A DNA stretch of 64,000 nt from a bacterium (GTDB lineage Bacteria; Pseudomonadota; Alphaproteobacteria; Sphingomonadales; Sphingomonadaceae). The notes beneath the pieces are model-generated. The model saw only the letters and a list, made by a program, of their open reading frames with translations, made no database searches and was not told the DNA's origin. The number at the start of each line of letters is the position of its first letter. The stretch's first letter is position 1. Where the stretch lies: assembly GCA_030824575.1 (NCBI GenBank), contig JAVBXL010000156.1:25968-89967 (forward strand), given 5' to 3'. Shown here piece after piece: positions 34,333 through 43,316 of this stretch. The position numbers and the translations under genes are program-made.

Positions 34333-36225
34333 ATGCCCCCGGTATTGAACCGCCGCGACCTTTTCCGCGGCGCCGCGCTTACGGGCGGTGGTCTGGCATT
34401 GTCGGCCTGGATGCCGGCATGGGCTCAGCCCTTTTCGGCCGGGATCGTGAAGCCGCTCCCGACCGTCAGCGGCAACGATATCACTCTCAAAATCGCTCAT
34501 CAGATGATGATGATCGATGGCCGCGCAAGCCATGCCATTGGCATCAACGGTACGGTGCCCGCGCCCCTGATCCGATTGCGCCAGGGCCAGACGTCGCGCC
34601 TGTCGGTGATCAACGATCTCGACGAAGATAGCTCGATCCACTGGCATGGCTTACTCGTACCATTCCAGTTTGATGGCGTGCCGGGGATCAGCTTTCCCGG
34701 CATCAAGCCCAAGTCGACCTTCGTCTATGAGTTCCCCATCGTTCAGGCCGGAACCTACTGGTATCATAGCCATTCGGGGTTGCAGGAGCAGATGGGCCAT
34801 TATGGGCCGATCGTCATCGATCCGGAAGGCGAGGACCCGATCCGCTCGGATCGCGAACATGTCGTCGTGCTTTCCGACCACAGTCAGATGCACCCACACG
34901 CCATTTTCCGGAAGCTCAAGCAGGTCGGCGGGGGCTATTTCAACTATCAGCGTCAGACGCTTACCGGTCTCTTGGCGGGGAAGGATCAACCTCTCAAGGA
35001 ACGCCTGGACTGGGGCAAGATGCGCATGGACCCCACCGACGTCTCCGACGTCACGGGTTCAACCTACACCTACCTTGTAAATGGGCATGGTCCCCAGGAC
35101 AATTGGACCGCGCTTTTCCGGCCGGGCGAGCGGGTTCGGCTTCGGTTCGTCAATGCCTCCGCCATGACGACATTCAATGTCCGGATTCCCGGCCTCAAAC
35201 TTACGGTCGTGCAGGCCGACGGTCTCAATGTGAGGCCCGTCGAGGTTGATGAGTTCCAGATCGCGGTGGCCGAGACGTATGATGTCATTGTCACACCGAC
35301 TGATGATCGCGCCTATACGCTGGTCGGCGAATCCGTCGATCGGTCCGGCATGGCCCGCGCAACCCTGGCTCCGCGCGAAGGCATGGCAGCCGAAGTGCCT
35401 GCGCTCCGCAAACGCCCCCTCGCCAATATGAAAGACATGGGCATGGGCGATATGGACATGGGCGGCATGGAAGGCATGGACCATGGAGCGATGGGTCATG
35501 ACATGTCGGCAAGCGGGGCCGCCGCGGGCGGTATGGCGGGCATGGACATGGGGTCCGGCGCCTCGCCCGGCACGGATAAGACCGCAGGTGGTGCCATGGC
35601 CAATATGCCCGGGATGGCAGCGCCTGCTGGTGACGCAATGGGCGGCATGGCGATGGGCGGAATGGGCGGCATGAATATGCGCGACGCCAGAAAAGCCCCG
35701 CAGGTCAAGATGGGGCCTGGCGTCCAGACAATTTCGCCGATGCCGATGGACCGCACGGGTGAACCTGGACAGGGCCTCGAAGATGTAGGGCACCGTGTCC
35801 TTGTTTACCGCGATCTGATGGCGGTGGACCGCAATCCCGACGTGCGGGCACCCGACCGAGCGATGGAGATTCATCTCACCGGAAATATGGAACGCTATAT
35901 GTGGTCGTTCGACGGCGTTAAGTTGAGCGACAAGCGCGAGCCAATCCCATTCCTCGAAAATGAACGTGTGCGTGTCACGCTGGTGAACGACACGATGATG
36001 TCGCACCCGATCCATCTCCACGGGCATTTTTTCGAGTTGGTTACGGGGCATGGCGAATATTCGCCGCGCAAGCACACGGTCAACGTCGCGCCGGGCGGAA
36101 AAGTGAGTTTCGACGTCACCGCCAACGCGATCGGAGACTGGGCCTTCCACTGTCACATGCTTTATCACATGCACGCCGGGATGATGCGCGTCGTCTCTGT
36201 CCGGCCTCGGGGAGAAGCAGCATGA
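34333..36225 (+). CDS. copA: Periplasmic multicopper oxidase CopA (PcoA type)
   Basis: A 630-residue Tat-exported oxidase; the signal is NRRDLFRGAALTGGGLALS. Copper sites are HWHG at 103-106, the following HSHSG, and the C-terminal HPIHLHGHFFEL and HCHMLYHMHAGMM. A Met-rich insertion (about residues 365-455) with repeated GMGDMDMGGMEGM and MGGMAMGGMGGM units binds many copper ions in homologues. CopA oxidises Cu(I) to Cu(II) and sequesters copper. AAGGAGA at good spacing supports the ATG at 34333. It overlaps copB by 4 nt and lies 93 nt after the ECF sigma gene. Confidence 0.95.
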   Translation: MPPVLNRRDLFRGAALTGGGLALSAWMPAWAQPFSAGIVKPLPTVSGNDITLKIAHQMMMIDGRASHAIGINGTVPAPLIRLRQGQTSRLSVINDLDEDSSIHWHGLLVPFQFDGVPGISFPGIKPKSTFVYEFPIVQAGTYWYHSHSGLQEQMGHYGPIVIDPEGEDPIRSDREHVVVLSDHSQMHPHAIFRKLKQVGGGYFNYQRQTLTGLLAGKDQPLKERLDWGKMRMDPTDVSDVTGSTYTYLVNGHGPQDNWTALFRPGERVRLRFVNASAMTTFNVRIPGLKLTVVQADGLNVRPVEVDEFQIAVAETYDVIVTPTDDRAYTLVGESVDRSGMARATLAPREGMAAEVPALRKRPLANMKDMGMGDMDMGGMEGMDHGAMGHDMSASGAAAGGMAGMDMGSGASPGTDKTAGGAMANMPGMAAPAGDAMGGMAMGGMGGMNMRDARKAPQVKMGPGVQTISPMPMDRTGEPGQGLEDVGHRVLVYRDLMAVDRNPDVRAPDRAMEIHLTGNMERYMWSFDGVKLSDKREPIPFLENERVRVTLVNDTMMSHPIHLHGHFFELVTGHGEYSPRKHTVNVAPGGKVSFDVTANAIGDWAFHCHMLYHMHAGMMRVVSVRPRGEAA

Positions 36226-37496
36226 AGGCATTGCTTCTCCTCATTAGCGTAGCGCCGCTTGCCCTCGCGGCTCCGGCTAACGCGCAATCGATGCAGAATA
36301 TGCCGGGCATGAACATGCCTGCGGCCAAAGCACCTCCGAAGAAAAAGCCGGCAGCCAAACCCGCCACTCCCGTTAAGCGCAAAACGGCCGCCAAACCGGC
36401 TGCTAAACCAACTCCAGCAAAGCGCGGGGCGCCCGTCGCGAAACCTAAAGCGGCCGCCCATGACATGTCGGGAATGGGCGCCATGCCAGGAATGGATATG
36501 TCGGGAACGGCAGGAAGCAAGGCATCTCCGAAGCCCGATCCCCATGCAGGACATGACATGTCGAGCATGCCTGGCATGACAATGCCGGACACGGCGGGTG
36601 GCACCATGAACCACGATATGCCCGGTATGAATATGCCTGCTGGTGGAACCGGTCAGCCAATGGAGCATGACATGTCGTCCATGCCCGGCATGTCGATGGA
36701 CGGGCAGATGGCCGGTCATGGCGCAGGGGGCACGAGCCTTGCACCGGGCAATGCACCGGCGCCGGCAGCACCAAGCGATCATTATGCCGATCGGATTTAT
36801 CAGAACGGTGCGATGGTCGATTCACGGTCCATGCTGCACAACGAGCATGGCGCCAGCACCTCCTCGATGATCCTGTTCAATCTGGCGGAATATCAGGTCC
36901 GAAATGGTCGGGACGGTTATCGCTGGGATGGCGAAGCGTGGTTCGGCAAGGATCTCGATCGGTTGACAATCAAGTCAGAAGGCGAGGGCGTCTTGGGCGG
37001 TCGTAACGGCACCTTTATGGAAACTGCGGAGATTCAGGCGCTCTACAGCCGCGCGCTCGATCCATACTGGAACCTGCAGGCTGGTGTTCGATATGATTTC
37101 AAACCCAATCCCTCCCGCACTTATGCGACGATCGGGATCGAGGGCGTTGCGCCTTACTGGTTCGAAACAGAGGCAGCCTTGTTCCTGTCGAACAAGGGTG
37201 AGGTTCTGGGTCGGATCGAGGGCTATTACGATCAGCGTATTACGCAACGTTTGATCCTTCAGCCCCGGGTCGAATTGAATCTATCAGCCCAGGACGTGCC
37301 GGAAACCCGCATCGGCGCGGGTATATCGAACGCCGAATTTGGGCTGCGCCTGCGTTACGAAGTCAGACGCGAATTTGCGCCCTATATTGGCGTCTCCTAC
37401 GATCGCAAGCTGGGCAAGACCGCGGATTATGCGCGAGCTGATGGCGAAGGTGTCAAGGCGACAAGCTTTGTCATTGGCGTGCGGACCTGGTTCTGA
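36222..37496 (+). CDS. copB: Outer-membrane copper resistance protein CopB
   Basis: A 424-residue protein with a signal peptide (KALLLLISVAPLALAAPANA). A low-complexity region follows at about 25-190, first Lys/Ala/Pro-rich and then dense in Met and His (HDMSGMGAMPGMDMSG and similar units). A C-terminal beta-barrel domain (about 200-424) begins GNAPAPAAPSDHYADRIY and ends in an aromatic residue (VRTWF), as outer-membrane barrels do. CopB is the outer-membrane partner of CopA. The Lys/Ala/Pro stretch is longer than I expect for the family. Confidence 0.92.
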   Translation: MKALLLLISVAPLALAAPANAQSMQNMPGMNMPAAKAPPKKKPAAKPATPVKRKTAAKPAAKPTPAKRGAPVAKPKAAAHDMSGMGAMPGMDMSGTAGSKASPKPDPHAGHDMSSMPGMTMPDTAGGTMNHDMPGMNMPAGGTGQPMEHDMSSMPGMSMDGQMAGHGAGGTSLAPGNAPAPAAPSDHYADRIYQNGAMVDSRSMLHNEHGASTSSMILFNLAEYQVRNGRDGYRWDGEAWFGKDLDRLTIKSEGEGVLGGRNGTFMETAEIQALYSRALDPYWNLQAGVRYDFKPNPSRTYATIGIEGVAPYWFETEAALFLSNKGEVLGRIEGYYDQRITQRLILQPRVELNLSAQDVPETRIGAGISNAEFGLRLRYEVRREFAPYIGVSYDRKLGKTADYARADGEGVKATSFVIGVRTWF

Positions 37497-37534
37497 GGAG
37501 CAACCGGCTTCGCCTCCATGTCGGGGTTAGCCGG

Positions 37535-38212
37535 GTGCACCGCTGGCTGGCCCTGATCATCGGCGTCCAGTTATTGCTGTGGTTTGCGAGCGGCCTGATC
37601 ATGAGTGTGTTGCCCATCGATCGGGTTCGCGGTGAACATATCGTAGATCGCGCATCGCTGGCGACGCTCGATCAGGGCCGTGCCCGGGCGCCGCTCGATA
37701 TCGTTCTGCGCCAGGTGGCCGCACCTGTCCGCGAGGTGCGGTACCGTATGCTCGCTGGGCGCGAGGTCGCCGAGGTGGAGATGGCTGACGGCTCGGTGCA
37801 GATACACGACGCAGAAACGGCGTCGGCCATCCCGCCCGTCAACGCCGCGATGGCTCGCGCGGTGGCGGTGCGAGCATATCGTGGGAAGTCGGCGCCGCCG
37901 AGCGTCCGTGCCGTTACGTCCGCGAGCACCGAATATAAGGGCGTGCTTCCGGCATGGCGGATCGACTTTCCAGATCAGGATTCGACCCGCGTTTATATTG
38001 CGCAAAATAGCGGTCGGATCGTTGCCGTCAGGAACGGCACTTGGCGTCTCTATGACTTCTTCTGGGGCCTTCACATCATGGATTGGAAGAACCACGAAGA
38101 TTTCAACACGCCCTGGCTGATTGGATTTGCCGGTGGGGGGCTTGCGCTCGCGATCGCGGGTTCTGCTCTTTTGTATTTCCGCTGGCCGCGAAAGCGGCGC
38201 CGCAAGAGTTGA
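37535..38212 (+). CDS. PepSY-type membrane protein
   Basis: A 225-residue protein with an N-terminal membrane helix (LALIIGVQLLLWFASGLIMSV), a periplasmic PepSY-like domain (VREVRYRMLAGREVAEVEM, AWRIDFPDQDSTRVYIAQNSGRIVAVR), and a C-terminal helix followed by a basic tail (FRWPRKRRRKS). The sequence FFWGLHIMDWKNHEDFN between the domain and the last helix is typical of PepSY-associated membrane proteins in copper and iron loci. I use the GTG at 37535; coding-like sequence continues upstream to the copB stop, so a non-standard earlier start is possible. Confidence 0.8.
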   Translation: MHRWLALIIGVQLLLWFASGLIMSVLPIDRVRGEHIVDRASLATLDQGRARAPLDIVLRQVAAPVREVRYRMLAGREVAEVEMADGSVQIHDAETASAIPPVNAAMARAVAVRAYRGKSAPPSVRAVTSASTEYKGVLPAWRIDFPDQDSTRVYIAQNSGRIVAVRNGTWRLYDFFWGLHIMDWKNHEDFNTPWLIGFAGGGLALAIAGSALLYFRWPRKRRRKS

Positions 38213-38256
38213 ACGACTATGGGGAATTCTTGGGCGGGGGCCAAAGGAGACGACCA

Positions 38257-38703
38257 ATGATGAAGAACGCTTATACCAGCCTCGCGCTGCAGACCTTCGT
38301 TGGCGGCATCATCATGTATTTGGTGATGTTCGTCATGATCGATAGTCTGGGGAGCTTCTATAATAACCTTAACATGGTCTACATGACGCTTATGATGGTC
38401 GCACCCATGGTGGTGTTGATGATACTCGCAATGGGGCATATGTTTCCATCGAAAACCGCGAACGCCGCCCTTTTGATCGGCTCTGTCGCGATATTTGCTG
38501 GATCGTTCGCGCTCATCCGGACGCAAACGACGATCGGCGATACCGCGTTCCTGCGGTCGATGATCCCCCACCATTCGGGGGCGATCCTCATGTGTCGTGA
38601 GGCATCTCTCAAAGATCCGGAAGTCGTTCGTCTCTGTAGCGGCATCGAGGTATCCCAGCGGCGCGAGATCGACGAGATGAAGGCAATTTTGGCCCGTAAA
38701 TAG
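38257..38703 (+). CDS. Membrane-anchored DUF305 protein
   Basis: A 148-residue protein with three or four hydrophobic helices in the first 85 residues, followed by a DUF305 half-domain with FLRSMIPHHSGAILMCREASL and SQRREIDEMKAIL. DUF305 proteins are ferritin-like helical bundles with a conserved HHxxA motif and are frequent in copper islands. The AAAGGAG site favours ATG 38257. The combination of a multi-pass membrane part with DUF305 suggests metal handling at the membrane surface. Confidence 0.85.
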   Translation: MMKNAYTSLALQTFVGGIIMYLVMFVMIDSLGSFYNNLNMVYMTLMMVAPMVVLMILAMGHMFPSKTANAALLIGSVAIFAGSFALIRTQTTIGDTAFLRSMIPHHSGAILMCREASLKDPEVVRLCSGIEVSQRREIDEMKAILARK

Positions 38704-38799
38704 CATCCTGACCCCTAATTCTTGGAAATGTCTGTGATTCGCAGAGGGGGAAAGCACACTCGCGCGTATTAACAATGCGGGGACGATAAGGAGAGTATT

Positions 38800-39171
38800 A
38801 TGAAGAAAATAATCGCCGTCATGATCGTGGGATTGTTGGCCACACCTGGGATCGCGCAAATGCAGGGCATGGACCATTCGAAAATGGACATGGGCCAGAT
38901 GATGAAGCCGACACCGGCCAATCCGTATCCGCCGGCCGAAATGGAAATGCATCAAAAGATGATGTCCGCGATGGGCGGCGATGCAACCGAAACCTGGGTT
39001 CGCAAAATGATCGAGCACCACCGAGGCGCGATCGCGATGTCACGCATCGTTCTGCGAGATACTAAAGACGCGAAGGTTCGGATGATGGCGAACAAGGCGG
39101 TCACCGAGCAGACGCGGGAAGTCGGCGAGCTTCAAGGCTGGCTGAAGGCCCAAGGTAAACGCGCGCAGTGA
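38800..39171 (+). CDS. Secreted DUF305 protein
   Basis: A 123-residue protein with a signal peptide (KKIIAVMIVGLLATPGIA) followed by a Met-rich start (MQGMDHSKMDMGQMMK). The DUF305 core has WVRKMIEHHRGAIAMSRIVL and EQTREVGELQGWL. The HH pair and surrounding Met residues are probable copper ligands. It follows the membrane-bound DUF305 gene and precedes a DUF411 gene in the same orientation. Confidence 0.87.
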   Translation: MKKIIAVMIVGLLATPGIAQMQGMDHSKMDMGQMMKPTPANPYPPAEMEMHQKMMSAMGGDATETWVRKMIEHHRGAIAMSRIVLRDTKDAKVRMMANKAVTEQTREVGELQGWLKAQGKRAQ

Positions 39172-39215
39172 AATCCTCCCCCGCCTTGAGGGGCGGGGAA
39201 ACACTGAAGGTTGAT

Positions 39216-39659
39216 ATGAAAATCAAAATGGCTCTTGCAGTAGTGGCTGCGTCACTCTCAATCGCGAGCACTGCAGCCGCGCCGATCGTTGTCCATCGAG
39301 ATCCGGGATGCGGCTGTTGTGAACAATGGGCCGTGCAGGTGCGCAAGCAATTCGGGCGTCAGGTGAGGATCATCGACGATCGTCAACGCGCCGGCTTTCA
39401 ACGGACCCAAGGCGTTCCTGTAGCCTTGTCGTCTTGTCATACGGCGCTCGTGGACGGGATGGTTTTTGAAGGCCATGTTCCGATCGCCGACATGGAACGG
39501 GTTCTTGCCCAAAAGCCGCGCGGCGTGCGCGGACTCGCGGTCGCCGGGATGCCCATGGGTTCACCGGGAATGGAAGTCCCTGGACAACGCGCCGAAGCCT
39601 ATAACGTCATGGCTTTTGGTTCAGGCGGACAAAAGGTCTTCGCGCGGCATGGCGGCTAA
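39216..39659 (+). CDS. DUF411 metal-binding protein
   Basis: A 147-residue exported protein with signal peptide (KIKMALAVVAASLSIASTAAA). The DUF411 hallmarks are VVHRDPGCGCCEQWAVQVRK, VPVALSSCHTALVDGMVFEGHVP and MPMGSPGMEVPG. The C-x-C-C and Cys-His/Met pattern suits Cu(I) chelation. Homologues are periplasmic proteins in copper, silver and mercury resistance loci. The ATG at 39216 follows GAAGG. A 7-bp GC hairpin (39179-39198) separates it from the DUF305 gene without a T tract. Confidence 0.88.
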   Translation: MKIKMALAVVAASLSIASTAAAPIVVHRDPGCGCCEQWAVQVRKQFGRQVRIIDDRQRAGFQRTQGVPVALSSCHTALVDGMVFEGHVPIADMERVLAQKPRGVRGLAVAGMPMGSPGMEVPGQRAEAYNVMAFGSGGQKVFARHGG

Positions 39660-39705
39660 TCATGTCATTGTTTGTAAATCTAGACTGGTGTAAGAAGTAA
39701 CCGCT

Positions 39706-40065
39706 GTGAAACGCTTCGTGCAACTCCTTCTCCTGTGGGGAGCCGTCATTGGCCTGATGGGCCAAGCGGCGGCCTATGCATCGGCGCCGGTGGTGGCTGC
39801 ACCGCCAATGGCGATCGCCGGGATGAGCGCGGATTGCATGAAAGCGATGGCGCAAGAGCAGCAGCCGTCGGGCAAGCCTTGCAAGGGCCTCACGCTCGAC
39901 TGTATCGCGGCCATGGGATGTGTGGCGCCGATCGTTCTGCGGGATGCGCCGCGGATCCCGGCAGCGCCAATATCTCATCAGGCCATGGCGTTCTGGACCA
40001 CCACGACGATCCTGCATGGCAGTGATCTGACCCCCGAGCCTGAACCTCCCACTATCCTTGGCTAA
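39706..40065 (+). CDS. Small exported Cys/Met-containing protein of the copper island
   Basis: A 119-residue protein with a GTG start and a signal peptide (KRFVQLLLLWGAVIGLMGQAAA). The mature part has a compact Cys/Met cluster: SADCMKAMAQEQ, GKPCKGLTLDCIAAMGCV. The tail is Pro-rich. I know of no named family, although similar small genes recur in sphingomonad copper loci. Three or four Cys close together in an exported protein next to DUF411 and DUF305 genes suggest periplasmic Cu(I) binding, which is inference. Confidence 0.65.
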   Translation: MKRFVQLLLLWGAVIGLMGQAAAYASAPVVAAPPMAIAGMSADCMKAMAQEQQPSGKPCKGLTLDCIAAMGCVAPIVLRDAPRIPAAPISHQAMAFWTTTTILHGSDLTPEPEPPTILG

Positions 40066-40169
40066 TCGACTTCGGCCGTAAGGCTGGTGGTGATGCGTAC
40101 GTCGTGTGCGCAAAAAATCGCCACCGGATCTGAGGCTATCCAACGATTATTTGCTCAAGGAATAGTATC

Positions 40170-40463
40170 ATGAAGACGTTCAAAATTGCCGCAGTCATCA
40201 TCGCGGTCACCGCCTCTGCCTTCGCCATCGCGCCCGCGTCTGCCCAGGGCAGTGCATCGTCTGGGCAGGGCCATTATGAATGGCGCAGCGCGCCCCAGTA
40301 CGGCCCCCGTGCCCCATTGCAGGCGCCCCGTCGTGTCTGGGTGTCGGATGCTGCGCAGATGGCGAATTGCAACTGTGACATGATGAAGATGAGCGCGGCA
40401 GATTGCATGGAGGAAATGCACGGCATGGTGATGCCGTCGGGCTCCGGCGCTGCTGCCAGCTAG
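40170..40463 (+). CDS. Small exported Cys/Met-rich protein of the copper island
   Basis: A 97-residue protein with a signal peptide (KTFKIAAVIIAVTASAFAIAPASA). A C-terminal metal-binding-like cluster follows: MANCNCDMMKMSAADCMEEM and GMVMP. The middle is Arg/Pro-rich. No family is recognised. The CNCDMM...CMEEMHGMVM arrangement, three Cys with seven or more Met within 30 residues, is a plausible Cu(I) chelator. It is the last gene before a strong hairpin. Confidence 0.65.
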   Translation: MKTFKIAAVIIAVTASAFAIAPASAQGSASSGQGHYEWRSAPQYGPRAPLQAPRRVWVSDAAQMANCNCDMMKMSAADCMEEMHGMVMPSGSGAAAS

Positions 40464-40508
40464 GATCAGACCCTGGCTGGTTCAGTTCCCCCTGACGGTC
40501 AGGCCTGA

Positions 40509-40545
40509 GATACCGGCGAAACGGATTTTCTGTTTCGCCGGTATC
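40509..40545 (+). terminator. Strong hairpin, probable terminator or mRNA processing barrier
   Basis: Perfect 14-bp stem (40509-40522 with 40532-40545; arms GATACCGGCGAAAC and GTTTCGCCGGTATC) with a 9-nt loop, between the small copper protein and the cusC-like gene. No T tract follows, so it may act as a 3' stabiliser or an imperfect terminator. Confidence 0.55.
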
Positions 40546-40599
40546 GCTGTGCCGAATCTGCATGGACTCTGACTGGCCTGATCACTCGATCAGGAGAAA

Positions 40600-41832
40600 A
40601 TGATGCGCCTCTTCTATCTTGCGCCGATCATCGTCGCGATCCCGGGCATGGCTCTGGCTGGTCCGCTCACGTTTGATGCAGCGCTTGAGCGTGCCCAGCA
40701 GCAGGCCCCGTCTCTTCAGGCAAAGGCGCTGGGCGCCGATGCCGCACGGTCGACGCGTGGTGCCGCCGGCGCATTACCCGATCCGACGCTGGGCGTGAGT
40801 GTCGAGAGCTTCCCGATCTCGGGGCCGCTTGCGTTCGAACCTCGGCGCGATGATTTCACCATGGCGCGGGTCGGCGTGTCGCAGGACATTCCCAATCTCG
40901 CCAAGCGCCATGCCCAACAGGCGCGCGCTGAGAGCGATATCAAGGCGGCCGAAGCCGACATCGCCGTCGAGGCCCGAACCGTCGAGGTCGGCACAGCGCT
41001 CGCCTGGATCAATCTGGCCTATGCCGAGCGCAGGCTTGCCGCGCTCGATGATGTTCTGTCCCGCCTGGAACATGTGGTGGGAACAACGCCCGCCGCAGTT
41101 GCCTCGGGCAGTGCACGGCCGGCGCAGACGCTTGCCGGCCAGCAGGCGGTCGCTGCGATGCAGGATCGCCGCAGCGAGCTGGTGTCGAGTGTGGCGCGGG
41201 CACGCGCAACGCTAACTCGCTGGACGGGCGAGACCGGCCCCGAGATCGCTGGGCCGATCCCCGATTTTCCGATCGAGCCGATTACCTTACGCGCCAATCT
41301 CGAGCGCCATCCGACCATCCGGATGGTCGAGGCCCAGTCCGGCCAGGCGGATGCCGATGTGCGCCTGGCCGATGCCGGCCGGCGCTCCGATTTTGGTGTG
41401 AATGTCGCCTATCAGCGCCGCGATCCCCGTTTCGGCGATTATGTCTCGGCCGGCGTGACGGTCAGCCTGCCGTTCTTCACCCGCAATCGCCAAAATGCTG
41501 GCATCGCCGCGGCCCAGGCCAATGCCGGGCGGGTGCTGGCCGAACGCGAGGCGACGCGGCGCGCGCTCGCCGCCGATCTCGAGGCCGATCTTGCCGATCA
41601 TGTCATGCACCACGAGCAATGGATGCGAGCGCGCGACACGCTGCAGCCGCTTGCCGACCAACGCGTCAGGCTGGAGACCGCGAGCTATGGTGCCGGACGC
41701 GCCAGTCTCGTTGATGTCGCCGATGCCTATGCCGCCCTTGCCGATGCGACCCTCACTGTCCTCGACCGCGAAGCCCTGGTTGCCGCCGACGGCGCTCGTT
41801 TGACCCTTACCTTCCGGAGCGACGACCGATGA
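40600..41832 (+). CDS. cusC: Outer-membrane factor of a copper RND efflux system (CusC-like, TolC family)
   Basis: A 410-residue TolC-family protein with signal peptide (RLFYLAPIIVAIPGMALA) and two long helical hairpin repeats rich in Ala, Arg and Asp. Recognisable are the repeat starts LTFDAALERAQQQAPSLQA and NLERHPTIRMVEAQSGQADADVRLADAGRRSDFGV. It forms the outer-membrane duct for the CusBA proteins encoded next. AGGAG precedes the ATG, and an in-frame ATG follows immediately. It overlaps cusB by 4 nt. Confidence 0.9.
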   Translation: MMRLFYLAPIIVAIPGMALAGPLTFDAALERAQQQAPSLQAKALGADAARSTRGAAGALPDPTLGVSVESFPISGPLAFEPRRDDFTMARVGVSQDIPNLAKRHAQQARAESDIKAAEADIAVEARTVEVGTALAWINLAYAERRLAALDDVLSRLEHVVGTTPAAVASGSARPAQTLAGQQAVAAMQDRRSELVSSVARARATLTRWTGETGPEIAGPIPDFPIEPITLRANLERHPTIRMVEAQSGQADADVRLADAGRRSDFGVNVAYQRRDPRFGDYVSAGVTVSLPFFTRNRQNAGIAAAQANAGRVLAEREATRRALAADLEADLADHVMHHEQWMRARDTLQPLADQRVRLETASYGAGRASLVDVADAYAALADATLTVLDREALVAADGARLTLTFRSDDR

Positions 41833-43316
41833 GCGAAGTTACGATTGCCCGTGGGTGGCTCTTTGGCGCTGCCGCCGTTCTTGCGCTTGCTGCCGGCGGC
41901 GTGGGCTTCGTCCTGGCCGATATTCAGGGTTCAAAAGATAGCGGGGCCGCAAAGCCAGCAGCGCGCAAAATTCTTTATTGGTACGATCCGATGATACCGG
42001 CCGAGCATCATGACCGTCCGGGTCTTTCGTCCATGGGAATGCAGACCGTTCCGCGCTATGCTGACGAGGGGGGTGCTGGAAACACCGCGCCGGGTATTTC
42101 GATTGATGCCTCCGCGTCCCAGGCGCTTGGCCTGCGAGCTGTTGCGGTGCGCAGGGGCGCACTGGCCAGCAGCCTGACCGCCACCGGCACGATCGATTTC
42201 AATCAGCGCGATGTTGCGATCGTCCAGGCGCGCGCACCCGGGTTCGTCCAACGGGTCTATGCTCGGGCGCCCGGCGACATCATCGGTGCCGGTGCCCCGC
42301 TTGCCGATCTGCTCATCCCGGAGTGGGGCGGCGCCCAGGTGGAATTTCTTGCCGTACGGCGGACTGGCAACGCGGCGCTGATCCAGGCGGCGCGCCAGCG
42401 GCTTATGCTGCTCGGCATGCCGTCGGGAACGATCGCAGCGGTCGAGCGATCGGGACGGCCGCACAATGTCGTCACGGTCTCCACTCCGACCGGCGGCGTG
42501 ATCAAGACGTTGGACGTGCGCGCGGGGATGACGATGACGGCGGGCCAGACGCTCGCCGAGATCAACGGCCTCGCCACGGTCTGGCTCAATGCTGCCGTGC
42601 CCGAAGCGATCGCCGGTCCGCTCAAACCCGGGCAACCCGTACAAGCCACGCTCGCAGCGTTTCCTGGCGAGACCTTGTCGGGCCGCGTCTCGGCGATCCT
42701 GCCGCAGACCCAGGCCGATAGCCGGACGCTCACCGTGCGGATCGAGCTGCCCAACCGTGGCGGGCGTTTGCGTCCCGGCATGTTCGCGACGGTGTCGTTC
42801 GGTGGCAGCACGCAACCGGCCCTCCTCGTGCCTTCCGAAGCGTTGATACGCACTGGTAAACGCACCCTGGTCATGCTGGCGCTCGACAAGGGCCGTTACC
42901 AGCCTGCCGAGGTCCAGACCGGGCGGGAATCGGGGGACCAGACCGAGATCCTGGCGGGCCTGAGCGAAGGCGAAAAAGTCATCGCCTCGGGCCAGTTCCT
43001 GATCGATTCCGAAGCGAGCCTGTCGGGTGTCGCGGCGCGGCCGATCGGCGGAAGCGCTGCAGGCGCGGCCACCGCCAAGCCTGCGGCCTCTCTCTACGAG
43101 ACCGTGGGCAAGATCGAACAAATTACCGCAAAGTCGGTGACGCTCAGCCATGAGCCTGTCCCGGCGATCGGGTGGCCGGCGATGACCATGACCTTCGCCC
43201 TTGCCGATGCGGGCATCGCGCGTGGCCTGAAGACCGGCGACCGCGTCCGATTCGGGTTCGACCGGCCACCGGCGGGGCCGACCTTGCGGCGGATGGCGAA
43301 GGTCGCTGGCCAGTGA
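41829..43316 (+). CDS. cusB: RND periplasmic adaptor fused to a CusF-like domain (CusB-CusF)
   Basis: A 495-residue membrane-fusion protein. It has an N-terminal anchor (about 10-28), a heavy-metal-binding segment [24 protein letters not shown], the barrel-sandwich hybrid and helical domains ([37 protein letters not shown]), and a beta-barrel. The last 70 residues form a separate CusF domain. There [16 protein letters not shown] has the His, Trp, Met, Met spacing of the CusF Cu(I) site. It should receive copper and hand it to CusA. It overlaps both neighbours by 4 nt. Confidence 0.93.
   Translation: MSEVTIARGWLFGAAAVLALAAGGVGFVLADIQGSKDSGAAKPAARKILYWYDPMIPAEHHDRPGLSSMGMQTVPRYADEGGAGNTAPGISIDASASQALGLRAVAVRRGALASSLTATGTIDFNQRDVAIVQARAPGFVQRVYARAPGDIIGAGAPLADLLIPEWGGAQVEFLAVRRTGNAALIQAARQRLMLLGMPSGTIAAVERSGRPHNVVTVSTPTGGVIKTLDVRAGMTMTAGQTLAEINGLATVWLNAAVPEAIAGPLKPGQPVQATLAAFPGETLSGRVSAILPQTQADSRTLTVRIELPNRGGRLRPGMFATVSFGGSTQPALLVPSEALIRTGKRTLVMLALDKGRYQPAEVQTGRESGDQTEILAGLSEGEKVIASGQFLIDSEASLSGVAARPIGGSAAGAATAKPAASLYETVGKIEQITAKSVTLSHEPVPAIGWPAMTMTFALADAGIARGLKTGDRVRFGFDRPPAGPTLRRMAKVAGQ

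Noticed and set aside
35059..36231. Minus-strand frame of 390 codons rich in His
   Set aside because: Antisense of the Met-rich copA gene; ATG-rich repeats read backwards give His codons (CAT), not a real metal-binding protein.
39179..39198. GC-rich 7-bp hairpin between the DUF305 and DUF411 genes as a terminator
   Set aside because: No T tract follows and the genes lie close together in one direction; I mention it only within the DUF411 entry.
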